From Methanobacteriota archaeon (GTDB lineage: Archaea > Halobacteriota > Methanomicrobia > Methanomicrobiales > Methanomicrobiaceae): 64,000 nucleotides of DNA. The position numbers and the translations under genes are program-made. How positions within the stretch are numbered: the stretch's first letter is position 1; each line of letters starts with the position of its first letter. Below, piece by piece: positions 16,674 through 25,350 of the stretch. Location: contig JAENYT010000004.1 in NCBI GenBank assembly GCA_016841665.1, positions 55,200 to 119,199 of the forward strand, in the 5' to 3' direction. Below the pieces are notes generated by a model, which saw nothing but the letters and a program-made list of their open reading frames with translations, did not search any database and was not told the DNA's origin.

Positions 16674-18909
16674 GCAGCACCCAAAAACGCGTCGGCGCAT
16701 CGCGCACATCGAGGTGCTCCCCGCTAGAGAGGCGGTCTTCGGCACCCTCTCCACGCCCCTCCCCGAACCGCTTGAAGCCTATCTCGCCCGTCGCAGGATA
16801 CGCCTGTACTCCCACCAGTGCGCCGCCATCGATGCGATCCGTGAGGGCAGAACCGTCATCATGACCACCGCCACCGCTTCGGGAAAGAGCCTCGCCTTCA
16901 ACCTTCCCGTATTCGAACGACTCGCACAGCACACCGAAGGAACCGCGCTCTATCTCTACCCGACCAAGGCGCTGACCCACGATCAGCTGAAAGGGATCCG
17001 GGAGATCGAACAGTATACCGGCATCGATACCCGGTGTGCGGTCTACGACGGCGACATGCCTCGCTCACGGCGGCCCGGGATACGGGAGCACTCGAGGATC
17101 GTGCTCTCCAACCCCCACGAGCTCCACCAGATACTCCCCTGGCACGACAAATGGAGGAGGTTCTTTTCCCAGCTTCAGTTCGTGGTCATCGACGAGGCGC
17201 ACCGGTACCGGGGTGTTCTCGGGTCCCACATGGCGTGTCTTCTGCGCAGATTGCTGCGCATCGCCCACCTCCACGGGAGGGCGCCGCAGTGTGTACTCTC
17301 CACGGCCACCGTTGCAAATCCCGGCGAGTTCGCCCATCGCCTGTGCGGGATGCCGGTGACCGTGATCGCAGACGACGGATCGCCGCGGGGAGCAAAGCAC
17401 GTCCTCCTCTACAACCCGTACTCCGAGGGTCCGGCAGAGGGATCCACCCACCGGGAGACCTGCGATCTTCTCGCCGGGTGCATCAGGCACGATCTGCAGG
17501 CACTCTGCTTCACCACCTCAAGAAGACACGCGGAACTGCTTGCCCTCAACACCAGAGAAGCGCTCAGGGCAGCGGGATGCCACGGGGCAGCAGTCGCCGC
17601 CTACCGCGCAGGCTACCTCCCGGAGACGAGGCGAGAACTCGAGGCGAACCTGAAAAATGGGCATATCCGAGGCCTTGTGTCGACGAACGCCCTTGAAGTG
17701 GGAATCGATGTCGGCTCGCTCGATGCGGTGGTCATCGCCGGGTACCCGGGATCGGTCATGGCCACCTGGCAGCAGGCGGGACGCGCCGGCAGGGGGGCGG
17801 ATGCATCGCTGGCAGCACTGGTGGCTTTCCACAACCCGCTCGACCAGTATTTCATGCGCCACCCGGGCACGCTGTTCGGGCGCCCTTGTGAGCATGCGAT
17901 CATCGACCTCGCAAACCCCTATATCGTCGCCGGTCACCTGCTCTGCGCCGCCGCCGAGGCTCCGCTTTCCGCCGCCGACTGTACCCGCTGGTTCGGGAGC
18001 GGAACGAAAGCGATCGCCGGCGCGCTGGAAGATCGCCATCTTCTCAACATGAGCCGGGAGCGGTGGATCTATGCAGGAAGGGGCAGGGCCACCGAAGCGG
18101 TAGGTATCGGGTCCGGAACCGGAGAGACCTACCGGGTCATGTGCAACGGAAAAGCCCTCGAGACCATGGACCGGTCGCAGGCATTCCGGGAAGCGCACCC
18201 GGGCGCGGTGTTCCTGCACCAGGGAGAGACGTACCTGGTCGAAGACCTTGATCCCGAAGCCCGCCGCATACACCTGAGAAAGGAGGAGACCGATCTCTCC
18301 ACCGAACCCCAAACCACGATCGAGGCGAGGATCATCGCCGAACGGTCCCGCAGGATCTTCGGGGATATCGGGCTCGGTTTCGGGGACGTTGAGGTGGTGG
18401 AGCATACGACCTCGTACCGCATCATGCGCTACGACCGGGTAATCGCAACCAATCCGCTCGATCTCCCACCGCTCAGGTTTGCCACAAGGGCGCTCTGGTG
18501 CACCATCCCCGAAGCGATATGTGAGCTTCTGGCCGGCGAACACCTGCACCTCGCCGGAGGGCTTCACGGCGCCGAACACGCCCTCATCGGCATCATGCCC
18601 CACCACGTGCTCTGCGACCGCCGGGACATCGGGGGATTTTCGACGGCGTGGTTTCCCTCCACCGAACACCCCACTATCCTCATCTACGATGGGGTGGAGG
18701 GGGGGATCGGGCTTGCGGAGAAGGGGTTTGCACTCTTCGAGGCGATCGCCGCCTCCGCCCTCGATGTGGTGCGGGAGTGCCCCTGCGACGACGGGTGTCC
18801 CGGATGCATCTATTCACCGAAATGCGGCAACGATAACCAGCCTCTGGACAAACAGGCGACAGAAGTGCTGCTGGAGGCGATCGTCGCAAGGTTCCCCGCC
18901 GACAGCTGA
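16642..18909 (+). CDS. MrfA/YprA-type DEAH-box DNA helicase with DUF1998 Cys cluster
   Basis: 755 residues from the ATG at 16642, preceded by GAGGA; the frame extends upstream inside the nuclease gene but that part is low complexity in another frame. Helicase motifs: I TTATASGKS, Ia YLYPTKALTHDQL, II VVIDEAHRYRG (DEAH), III LSTATVANP, IV CFTTSRRHAELL, V LVSTNALEVGIDVG, VI QQAGRAGRG. The C-terminus carries the DUF1998 Cys cluster ECPCDDGCPGC-x5-C typical of YprA/MrfA. It is an SF2 3'-5' helicase predicted to partner the overlapping exonuclease in DNA repair. In Bacillus the helicase gene comes first; here the nuclease does. Confidence 0.9.
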   Translation: MAICDLLHALEQHPKTRRRIAHIEVLPAREAVFGTLSTPLPEPLEAYLARRRIRLYSHQCAAIDAIREGRTVIMTTATASGKSLAFNLPVFERLAQHTEGTALYLYPTKALTHDQLKGIREIEQYTGIDTRCAVYDGDMPRSRRPGIREHSRIVLSNPHELHQILPWHDKWRRFFSQLQFVVIDEAHRYRGVLGSHMACLLRRLLRIAHLHGRAPQCVLSTATVANPGEFAHRLCGMPVTVIADDGSPRGAKHVLLYNPYSEGPAEGSTHRETCDLLAGCIRHDLQALCFTTSRRHAELLALNTREALRAAGCHGAAVAAYRAGYLPETRRELEANLKNGHIRGLVSTNALEVGIDVGSLDAVVIAGYPGSVMATWQQAGRAGRGADASLAALVAFHNPLDQYFMRHPGTLFGRPCEHAIIDLANPYIVAGHLLCAAAEAPLSAADCTRWFGSGTKAIAGALEDRHLLNMSRERWIYAGRGRATEAVGIGSGTGETYRVMCNGKALETMDRSQAFREAHPGAVFLHQGETYLVEDLDPEARRIHLRKEETDLSTEPQTTIEARIIAERSRRIFGDIGLGFGDVEVVEHTTSYRIMRYDRVIATNPLDLPPLRFATRALWCTIPEAICELLAGEHLHLAGGLHGAEHALIGIMPHHVLCDRRDIGGFSTAWFPSTEHPTILIYDGVEGGIGLAEKGFALFEAIAASALDVVRECPCDDGCPGCIYSPKCGNDNQPLDKQATEVLLEAIVARFPADS

Positions 18910-18941
18910 CGGGAAGGCCTCCGCCCACACCAAAAGGCTAT

Positions 18942-19502
18942 GTGGTCATGCACCGCACCCGCATGCGAAGGACGATGGCCCCCACAAACCTGCTCGTCAC
19001 CGGAACCCCGGGCTCGGGAAAAACGACCCTCATCACGCGCGTTGCGGAAGCGTTTGCAGGGCGATCCTTTGGTGGGTTCTATACCGAAGAGATCAGGGAA
19101 GAGGGAAGGCGGGTGGGATTCGCGCTCGTGGGCTTTGACGGAACACGGGCGGTCCTCGCCCACACACGCATCGGGGGTCCCTGCAGGGTAGGGAAGTACG
19201 GGGTCGATGAGGGGGCATTCGAGGCATTTCTCGCAAAGCTCCATCTGGATGCCCCGGATTACGAATTCATCATCATCGATGAAATCGGAAAGATGGAATG
19301 GTATTCCCCGCGTTTTCGCACGCTCGTCGGCGATCTCCTCGATGCAGAGAAACCGCTCCTCGCCACCATCGCCCTGAAGGGCCCGGCGGAGATCGAGGCC
19401 ATAAAGGAGCGGGGCGATGTCCTTTTGCGGGTCATGAACAGGGAGAACAGGGACCGCATGCTGCCGGGTATATGCCGTGATCTGGAGAGCATAATCCGCT
19501 AG
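18942..19502 (+). CDS. THEP1-family nucleoside-triphosphatase
   Basis: Up to 186 residues. The P-loop VTGTPGSGKTTLI begins about eight residues after MAPTNLL, and Walker B IIIDEIGKMEW plus RENRD are typical of the THEP1 family (PF03266), which hydrolyses several NTPs in vitro. Its role in the cell is unclear. The natural start could be any of three in-frame ATGs (18948, 18963, 18975); the last, preceded by GAAGGACG, gives the length usual for the family. It lies 32 bases after the helicase and may be read through from it. Confidence 0.87.
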   Translation: MVMHRTRMRRTMAPTNLLVTGTPGSGKTTLITRVAEAFAGRSFGGFYTEEIREEGRRVGFALVGFDGTRAVLAHTRIGGPCRVGKYGVDEGAFEAFLAKLHLDAPDYEFIIIDEIGKMEWYSPRFRTLVGDLLDAEKPLLATIALKGPAEIEAIKERGDVLLRVMNRENRDRMLPGICRDLESIIR

Positions 19503-19521
19503 TCGGACGTCCGTCCCTCCG

Positions 19522-21096
19522 TCAGAGCACACCGGTCATGAGCCCGAACCCGAAGAGAAGCATAATGACGCCGGAGAAGGCGTGGATTGTCCTGATGTTT
19601 CGTGTTCGCCATTCCGTGAGCGTATCCAGCCTTCCCAGCCCCAAACCTATCGCAAACGTGATCGCGACCATGGGGAGGATGAACACCGCATTGTAGAGGA
19701 CCAGGTAGGGAACGGCGGTGAGAAGGCCCATGGGGGAGAGCACGCCGCCGGCGATGATATATGGCCCGATCGTGCAGGGGAGGAGAAAGACGGTGACAAA
19801 CGCACCGATGAGAAACGCCCCCGGGGTCGATGAAATGGTGGAGACGAGCAGGCTGACCCGGGACCGGAAGCGTTCAGGCATCCCGGTGACCGATCCTCCG
19901 CTGCCTGCAGCCTTCGCATCATACACCTGTGCGAGACCGAGGAGGAGGGCGAATGCCCCGAGGACGAGGCCTGCCTCATGCCGCACCCCGGCCACACTCC
20001 CGGCAAGCGAAAACAGGCTCATGATGATGAGGCCGTAGACGAGGTACATGACAAACACCGCGGCTGAAAATGCGATCCCCGCCCAGATCACCCTTTGTTG
20101 AGCTCCTGCGCCGCTCGTCATGATACTTAGCAGCACGAGCGTCAGCACGGCAAGTGCGCAGGGGTTGACGGCATCAACCATGGCAAGGGCGACAATTTTC
20201 GCCAGAGTTACCGGAGTCGACGCAGTTGAACTATCCCTGGGGGGATCGCCGGACGGCGCGAACAGGGCAGGTGTGCCGGGGTCGTCCAGACCAGCCCCCC
20301 TCCACTGGAACGTCCACCCTTTCAATCGCACTGCATGGTCAAAGGTAACCTCGCTTCCTGACCGCCGCACGGCACGGGGCTCACAGGGAGAAAATGCTTC
20401 TCCCTCGAGGGCGGCACCGATATCGTCGGCAATGAGCAGCTGCCGGAGGAGGTGGTCATCCCCTCCCGCCCCCCAGCGGATGAGGATGCGATCCCTGTAC
20501 CATATCTTCGGAAAACCATCGAGCTGGGTAACCGGACAGGTGTCGAGGTCCACGATATCTGCATCGTCATCACTTCCGGAGAGCGTACCGTCGAGCATGC
20601 GGAATCCCTCCTCGCGGATCTTCCGATCACCCCTCAGTATATGATCGGGGGAGAGGAAGAAGAGTGGTATCCCATATTCGAGGTCATACTGCTCGACAAA
20701 GTGGTCATAGACCAGGGAATTTCCTCCCTTTTCATAGATTTCATACTCGATAACGGCGAGGGTCGGATACGTCTCCAGCCAGTTGCCCAGCACCAGCGGA
20801 TCGATCTCCGCGCAATGGCTGCAACCCACGCCGGTGAAGTACCAGGCGCATACCGGTCCGGACAGGCTTTCTGATGCCGCCGCACCGGATACAACAAAGC
20901 AGGACAGACCTGCAAATACTGCAAGGGTCCAGATAGTTCCCATGAATAGCAGGGATTGTTTGCCGCCGGCACGAACAGGTGAGCAGTCGTGTGGGGACGC
21001 GGATCGCCCCTGCCGGGATGCACGTTCACACTGCATGTCCCTCAACAGTCCTGCCTGATCCCATGGGGTGCGCACATCGCATTGTTTCACCTTCAT
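19522..21096 (-). CDS. Thioredoxin-like/CcdA (DsbD-type) membrane thiol transporter fusion
   Basis: 524 residues. After a hydrophobic signal/anchor (about 50-75) comes a thioredoxin-fold region with the active-site motif FTGVGCSHCAE (Cys-x2-Cys) and a later CPVTQLDGFPKIWY, which includes the cis-Pro region. From about residue 290 a six-helix CcdA/DsbD-type membrane domain follows, with the paired Cys-Pro elements DAVNPCALAVL and LLPCTIGPYI. The protein probably carries electrons from the cytoplasm to extracytoplasmic disulfides. If translation begins at the internal ATG (20943) the N-terminus is a clean signal peptide; the longer form adds 51 residues. The gene is convergent with the THEP1 gene and divergent from otsAB. 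Confidence 0.85.
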   Translation of the reverse strand: MKVKQCDVRTPWDQAGLLRDMQCERASRQGRSASPHDCSPVRAGGKQSLLFMGTIWTLAVFAGLSCFVVSGAAASESLSGPVCAWYFTGVGCSHCAEIDPLVLGNWLETYPTLAVIEYEIYEKGGNSLVYDHFVEQYDLEYGIPLFFLSPDHILRGDRKIREEGFRMLDGTLSGSDDDADIVDLDTCPVTQLDGFPKIWYRDRILIRWGAGGDDHLLRQLLIADDIGAALEGEAFSPCEPRAVRRSGSEVTFDHAVRLKGWTFQWRGAGLDDPGTPALFAPSGDPPRDSSTASTPVTLAKIVALAMVDAVNPCALAVLTLVLLSIMTSGAGAQQRVIWAGIAFSAAVFVMYLVYGLIIMSLFSLAGSVAGVRHEAGLVLGAFALLLGLAQVYDAKAAGSGGSVTGMPERFRSRVSLLVSTISSTPGAFLIGAFVTVFLLPCTIGPYIIAGGVLSPMGLLTAVPYLVLYNAVFILPMVAITFAIGLGLGRLDTLTEWRTRNIRTIHAFSGVIMLLFGFGLMTGVL

Positions 21097-21236
21097 AGAA
21101 TAAAAATTTCAGATATCTTGGCCCGGGTCTGCGGCATGCTTCCACCCTGCAGGTCTTCCTGTGAATGCAGATGATATGTATTTATCAATATAATTGCAAA
21201 TGGATTAATAATATGGCGACCTAAATTAAGATAATC

Positions 21237-21252
21237 ACCGGAAATTTCCGGT
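21237..21252. promoter_or_regulatory. 16-bp perfect palindrome before otsAB
   Basis: ACCGGAAATTTCCGGT is a perfect inverted repeat that ends 16 bases before the ATG at 21269. A/T-rich TATA-like stretches precede it (for example TAAATTAAG near 21222-21230), so the palindrome would overlap the transcription start, a position suited to repression. Its core matches the site before the GT2 gene at 3643-3656. Confidence 0.55.
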
Positions 21253-21268
21253 TTTTGAGTTGCCGCCA

Positions 21269-23482
21269 ATGCACCGAATGCTTATCACATCCAACCGTCT
21301 TCCAGTGAATCTCATCCAGGATGACGGAAATTTTTCCATTCAGCCAAGTGTCGGGGGGTTATCGACCGGCCTGGGTTCATTTTACAGTGCCTACGACTGC
21401 GCCTGGATCGGGTGGCCGGGCATCCCCTCCGAACAGCTCGACGAAGAACAGAAGAAAGCGATCGACGCATCCCTGGAGGACATCGCGTGCTGCCCGGTCC
21501 ACCTGCCCGAAGACGAGATCGAGCAATACTACGGGCGATTCTGCAATTCGACCATCTGGCCCCTGTTCCACTACTTCCGATCACTGTGCTCCTGGGACAC
21601 GCGTTCCTGGGAAGCCTACCGTGCGGTGAACAGGAGATTCTGCGATGCGGTCGTTGCGCAGTATCGGGAGGGCGATACCATCTGGGTCCATGACTACCAC
21701 CTGATGCTCCTTCCCGCGATGATCAGGGAGCAGATTCCAGATGCGACCATCGGCTTTTTCCTGCATATCCCGTTTCCCTCCAACGAACTGTTCCGCATAC
21801 TCCCCTGGCGGGAGGAGATTCTGCGCGGGCTGCTGGGAGCGGATCTGGTCGGATTTCACACCTATGATTATGTCCGCCATTTCCTCAACAGTGTCCGCCG
21901 CCTGGTCGGGTACGAGAATACCTACGGCGAGATCAAGGCAGGGACCCGGATTGTCAGGGCCGATACCTTTCCGATGGGCATCGACTATGCCCGGTTTGCC
22001 GAATCGGTGCATGACCCCGAGGTCCGGCAGGAGATCCGCCAGATACGGACAAAATACGCTGACCAGAAAATCCTGCTCTCGTTCGACAGGCTCGACTATA
22101 CCAAGGGCATCCCCCAGAGACTCAAGGCGTTCGACGCATTTTTAGAAAAGAACCCGGATTGGCTGGGCAGGTTGGCGATGATCGTGGTCGCCGTCCCCTC
22201 ACGGACCACCGTTACCCAGTACCAGTCACTGAAAAAAGAGGTCGACGAGCTGATCGGCAACATTGTGGGCAAATACGGGACCATGAACTGGACCCCGATT
22301 CAGTATTTCTATGACGTGCTCCCGTTTTCAAACCTCGTCGCCCTCTACCATGCCGCCGACATCGCCGTGGTGACACCGCTGCGGGACGGCATGAACCTGA
22401 TGGCCAAGGAATTCCTTGCTACAAAAGAAGACGGGCGCGGCGTCCTCATCCTGAGTGAAATGGCGGGCGCATCGATGGAGCTGGGTGAGGCGGTAATCAT
22501 CAATCCCTTTGACGAGGACGGGATCGTACAGGCCATCGAGACCGCACTCGCCATGCCGGAACAGGAGCAGATCGAACGCAACCGGGAGATGCAGCACCGG
22601 CTCCAGCGCTATCATGTCCGGCGATGGGCGGAAGATTTCCTCCAGCGTCTCACGACAGTCAGGAAACGCCAGAACGACCTGGAAGCACGCATTCTTTCCC
22701 GGAATCTGCGCTTCCGCCTCATCGGGGAGTACCAATCGAGCGATAGAAGGCTGATCCTGCTCGACTACGACGGGACGCTGGTGCCCTTCGCGGCCAGACC
22801 CGAAAAAGCGGCCCCTGATAGCGAATTAACAACAATTATGAGAAATCTGACCGCGATTCCTGAAAACGAGGTGGTGATTATCAGCGGGAGGGACAAAGAG
22901 ACGCTGGAACGGTGGTTCGGCGGGTTCGATGTGGGGCTCATCGCCGAACACGGGGTCTGGATACGCGAGCGGGGCGGTTCCTGGGAGGTAATCGAGGCAC
23001 TCAATGACGACTGGAAGGAGGAGGTCCTCCCCATACTCGAGAGGTTCGTGGAGCGCACACCGGGCACCTTTGTCGAGATCAAGCACTACTCACTGGTCTG
23101 GCATTACCGCAAGGCGGACCCCGACCTCGGTGCCACGCGGGCAATTGAGCTCAAGGTCACCCTGATCGATTTCACCGCCAACCGGGGTATCGATATTCTC
23201 GAAGGAAACAAGGTCATCGAAGTTAAGAACGCCAGCATCAACAAGGGACGCGCCGCACACCACTGGATCTCGCGCGCGGACTGGGACTTCATTCTGGCCC
23301 TGGGAGACGACTGGACCGACGAATATCTCTTCGAGGCGCTCCCGGCGAGTGCGTATTCCATAAAAGTCGGACTCGAAGCATCAAAGGCGCGGTTCAGTAT
23401 GGTATCCCTGGATCAGGTACGGCACCTGCTGTCCGAATGCGCCACATACAGCGAGCAGAGGAAGATTCTGCCCGCAACATAG
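21269..23482 (+). CDS. otsA-otsB: Trehalose-6-phosphate synthase/phosphatase fusion
   Basis: 737 residues. The N-terminal part (about 1-470) is GT20 trehalose-6-phosphate synthase, joining UDP-glucose and glucose-6-phosphate: LITSNRLPVNL, SVGGLSTGL, WIGWPG, WVHDYHLMLLPAMIR, GFFLHIPFPSNELFR, SFDRLDYTKGIPQRL, and TPLRDGMNLMAKEF. The C-terminal part (from about 490) is a HAD-type trehalose-6-phosphatase: LILLDYDGTLVPF with the nucleophile Asp, VVIISGRDKETLE, and LALGDDWTDEYLF. A single polypeptide thus makes trehalose, a compatible solute, from sugar phosphates. Alternative starts are TTG 21260 and ATG 21278. treT follows 100 bases downstream. Confidence 0.93.
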   Translation: MHRMLITSNRLPVNLIQDDGNFSIQPSVGGLSTGLGSFYSAYDCAWIGWPGIPSEQLDEEQKKAIDASLEDIACCPVHLPEDEIEQYYGRFCNSTIWPLFHYFRSLCSWDTRSWEAYRAVNRRFCDAVVAQYREGDTIWVHDYHLMLLPAMIREQIPDATIGFFLHIPFPSNELFRILPWREEILRGLLGADLVGFHTYDYVRHFLNSVRRLVGYENTYGEIKAGTRIVRADTFPMGIDYARFAESVHDPEVRQEIRQIRTKYADQKILLSFDRLDYTKGIPQRLKAFDAFLEKNPDWLGRLAMIVVAVPSRTTVTQYQSLKKEVDELIGNIVGKYGTMNWTPIQYFYDVLPFSNLVALYHAADIAVVTPLRDGMNLMAKEFLATKEDGRGVLILSEMAGASMELGEAVIINPFDEDGIVQAIETALAMPEQEQIERNREMQHRLQRYHVRRWAEDFLQRLTTVRKRQNDLEARILSRNLRFRLIGEYQSSDRRLILLDYDGTLVPFAARPEKAAPDSELTTIMRNLTAIPENEVVIISGRDKETLERWFGGFDVGLIAEHGVWIRERGGSWEVIEALNDDWKEEVLPILERFVERTPGTFVEIKHYSLVWHYRKADPDLGATRAIELKVTLIDFTANRGIDILEGNKVIEVKNASINKGRAAHHWISRADWDFILALGDDWTDEYLFEALPASAYSIKVGLEASKARFSMVSLDQVRHLLSECATYSEQRKILPAT

Positions 23483-23568
23483 ATGCCTCCGACACATTCT
23501 TATGGGTGTATCGTTTAAGAGACAGTAACCGCGGCATTCCGGCTTTCCATGCAATGCCGTATTCCGGC

Positions 23569-23585
23569 AGGAGGAGACGATCCTG
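23569..23585 (+). promoter_or_regulatory. Ribosome binding site deciding a non-ATG start of treT
   Basis: AGGAGG at 23569-23574 is followed by GAGACGATCCTG. From the in-frame stop TAA at 23526-23528 to the GTG at 23709 there is no ATG, GTG or TTG codon in this frame, although homology to TreT clearly begins before 23709. CTG at 23583 is eight bases after AGGAGG and ATC at 23580 is five bases after it. Confidence 0.55.
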
Positions 23586-24875
23586 AACAGCCTTGACGAT
23601 TACCGTGGGATCATCAGCGACCAGGAGCTCCACTCTATCCACCGGAATGCAAAAGGGCTTCACGGCAAGCACGTCATAGCCATCAATTCAACCTACCAGG
23701 GCGGCGGGGTGGCCGAAATGGTCTCGTCGGTCATTCCCCTCATGAACGACGTCGGTATCGACATGGGATGGAGGATCTTCCACGGCAATCCTGATTTCTT
23801 CAGCATCACCAAGAAATTTCACAATTCGCTGCAGGGAGAATCCATCCACTTCACGCCGATGAAGCAGCAGCTCTACGAAGAGGCAAGCATGGATTTTTCC
23901 ACCTACACGCATATCGACCACGACTGCGTGATCGTGCATGATCCCCAGCCGCTCCCGCTTATCAAATACAAACAAAAGAAGCAGCCATGGATCTGGCGCT
24001 GCCACGTGGACCTCACCAACCCCAACAACCGCGTGTGGGACTACCTGAAGGGGTTCATCCTCAGGTATGACATGATGATCGTCTCCAACGAGGCATATCT
24101 CCGTGAAGATCTCCCCGTGGAGCAGCGTGTGGTGCTCCCGGCAATCGATCCCCTCTCGCCCAAGAACAAGGAGCTCCCCCAGGATCTCGTCGATAAATAC
24201 CTCGAAAAATTCGGCATCCCCACCGACAAACCCCTTATCACGCAGATTTCGAGGTTTGACAAGTGGAAAGACCCGAGCGGGGTGATCCGGGTGTACCGGA
24301 AGGTCAAGGAGGAGGTCGACTGCCGGCTGGTGCTCTGCGGGAGCATGGCGGCAGACGATCCCGAGGGGTTGCGGATCTTTGATGAGGTCGAGCGGGAGTG
24401 CGGAGCGTCGACGCTTATCCGCGGCCAGTTCCCGGATATCGAGAGCGAGGAGAAGGAGGAGGCCGAGTGCGTCATAGCCGGAATGCCCCATGGCGAGGAG
24501 GCGGGGGACATCATCCTGATCACCAGCGAAAACAACATTCTGGTCAATACCCTGCAGCAGAGTTCCGACGTCATCATCCAGAAGTCCCTGCGCGAGGGAT
24601 TCGGACTCACGGTGACGGAGGCGCTCTGGAAGGGGCGGCCGGTCGTCGCCTCCAACGTGGGGGGCATTCCGACCCAGATTACCAATGGAGAGAGCGGATT
24701 TCTGGTCGATCCCCACGACGAAGACGGGTTCGTCGACCGCATCATCGAGGTGCTCGATGACCCCGCACTCGGCGAGGAACTGGGACGGCGGGGCCGGCAG
24801 ACCGTCCGGGAGCGCTTCCTGATCACCCGCCTGATCATGGATTACCTCGACATCCTGAGCTATACCATACGGTGA
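23583..24875 (+). CDS. treT: Trehalose glycosyltransferring synthase TreT (GT4)
   Basis: About 430 residues. TreT joins NDP-glucose and glucose reversibly to trehalose. The N-terminal stretch SLDDYRGIISDQEL and the donor loop INSTYQGGGVAEMV match the family N-terminus, so the gene must start near 23583 even though no ATG is present there. Further motifs are SFHNSLQG-type FHNSLQGE, HDPQPLPL, RCHVDLTNPN, QISRFDKWKDP, and the GT-B retaining signature SLREGFGLTVTEALWKGRPVV. Taking GTG 23709 as start would delete the glycine-rich sugar-phosphate loop. Located just after the OtsA-OtsB fusion, it gives the cell two routes to trehalose. Confidence 0.9.
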   Translation: MNSLDDYRGIISDQELHSIHRNAKGLHGKHVIAINSTYQGGGVAEMVSSVIPLMNDVGIDMGWRIFHGNPDFFSITKKFHNSLQGESIHFTPMKQQLYEEASMDFSTYTHIDHDCVIVHDPQPLPLIKYKQKKQPWIWRCHVDLTNPNNRVWDYLKGFILRYDMMIVSNEAYLREDLPVEQRVVLPAIDPLSPKNKELPQDLVDKYLEKFGIPTDKPLITQISRFDKWKDPSGVIRVYRKVKEEVDCRLVLCGSMAADDPEGLRIFDEVERECGASTLIRGQFPDIESEEKEEAECVIAGMPHGEEAGDIILITSENNILVNTLQQSSDVIIQKSLREGFGLTVTEALWKGRPVVASNVGGIPTQITNGESGFLVDPHDEDGFVDRIIEVLDDPALGEELGRRGRQTVRERFLITRLIMDYLDILSYTIR

Positions 24876-24963
24876 TCGGGATATGCACGCATCAGAACAG
24901 GCACCATGACCATCCTCGCAGAGGTGGATACGGTACCGGTCCCCGAATTCTTCAAATAGATCC

Positions 24964-24980
24964 TGCGCCAAAAGGGCGCA
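24964..24980 (+). other. Small hairpin before the GYD gene
   Basis: TGCGCC-AAAAG-GGCGCA forms a six-base-pair stem between treT and the next start codon. It lacks a following T-run, so it may be a processing or attenuation hairpin and is not a convincing terminator. Confidence 0.3.
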
Positions 24981-24994
24981 TCGAGGAGGGAGGG

Positions 24995-25306
24995 ATGTTC
25001 AAGTACATTTTTCTGATGAACCTGACGGATAAAGGAAAGAACGAATTAAAAGACACCATCAAGTGGATTGAGGGGGCGATCCATAATTTCGAGACCTGCA
25101 CCGGGTGCGAGCTGCTGATCTTTCCTGTCATGGGCGAATTTGATTTTGTTGCCATCGGAGATGCGCCCACGGACCGTTATGCCATGGACTTCATCCTCGG
25201 CCTCACGGTGCAGGGATTCGTCAGCATCAGCACCCTCAAGGCCTTCACGCTGGAAGAATTCTCTGACATGATCAATGATCTCCGTCTTGGAAAGACCCCA
25301 ATGTGA
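24995..25306 (+). CDS. GYD-domain protein
   Basis: 103 residues from MFKYIFLMNLTDKG, with a very strong ribosome site (GAGGAGGGAGGG) directly before the ATG; the longer in-frame extension into treT is not protein-like. The fold resembles the GYD family (PF08734, ferredoxin-like dimeric alpha/beta barrel): GEFDFVAIGDAPTDRYAMDF contains the family Asp/Ala pattern. Function is unknown. Position after treT is compatible with cotranscription, though a hairpin and 119 bases intervene. Confidence 0.8.
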   Translation: MFKYIFLMNLTDKGKNELKDTIKWIEGAIHNFETCTGCELLIFPVMGEFDFVAIGDAPTDRYAMDFILGLTVQGFVSISTLKAFTLEEFSDMINDLRLGKTPM

Positions 25307-25350
25307 ACCACCCGAACGCGTGCCCCCCATACGGGCGGACCGCCTCGCCG

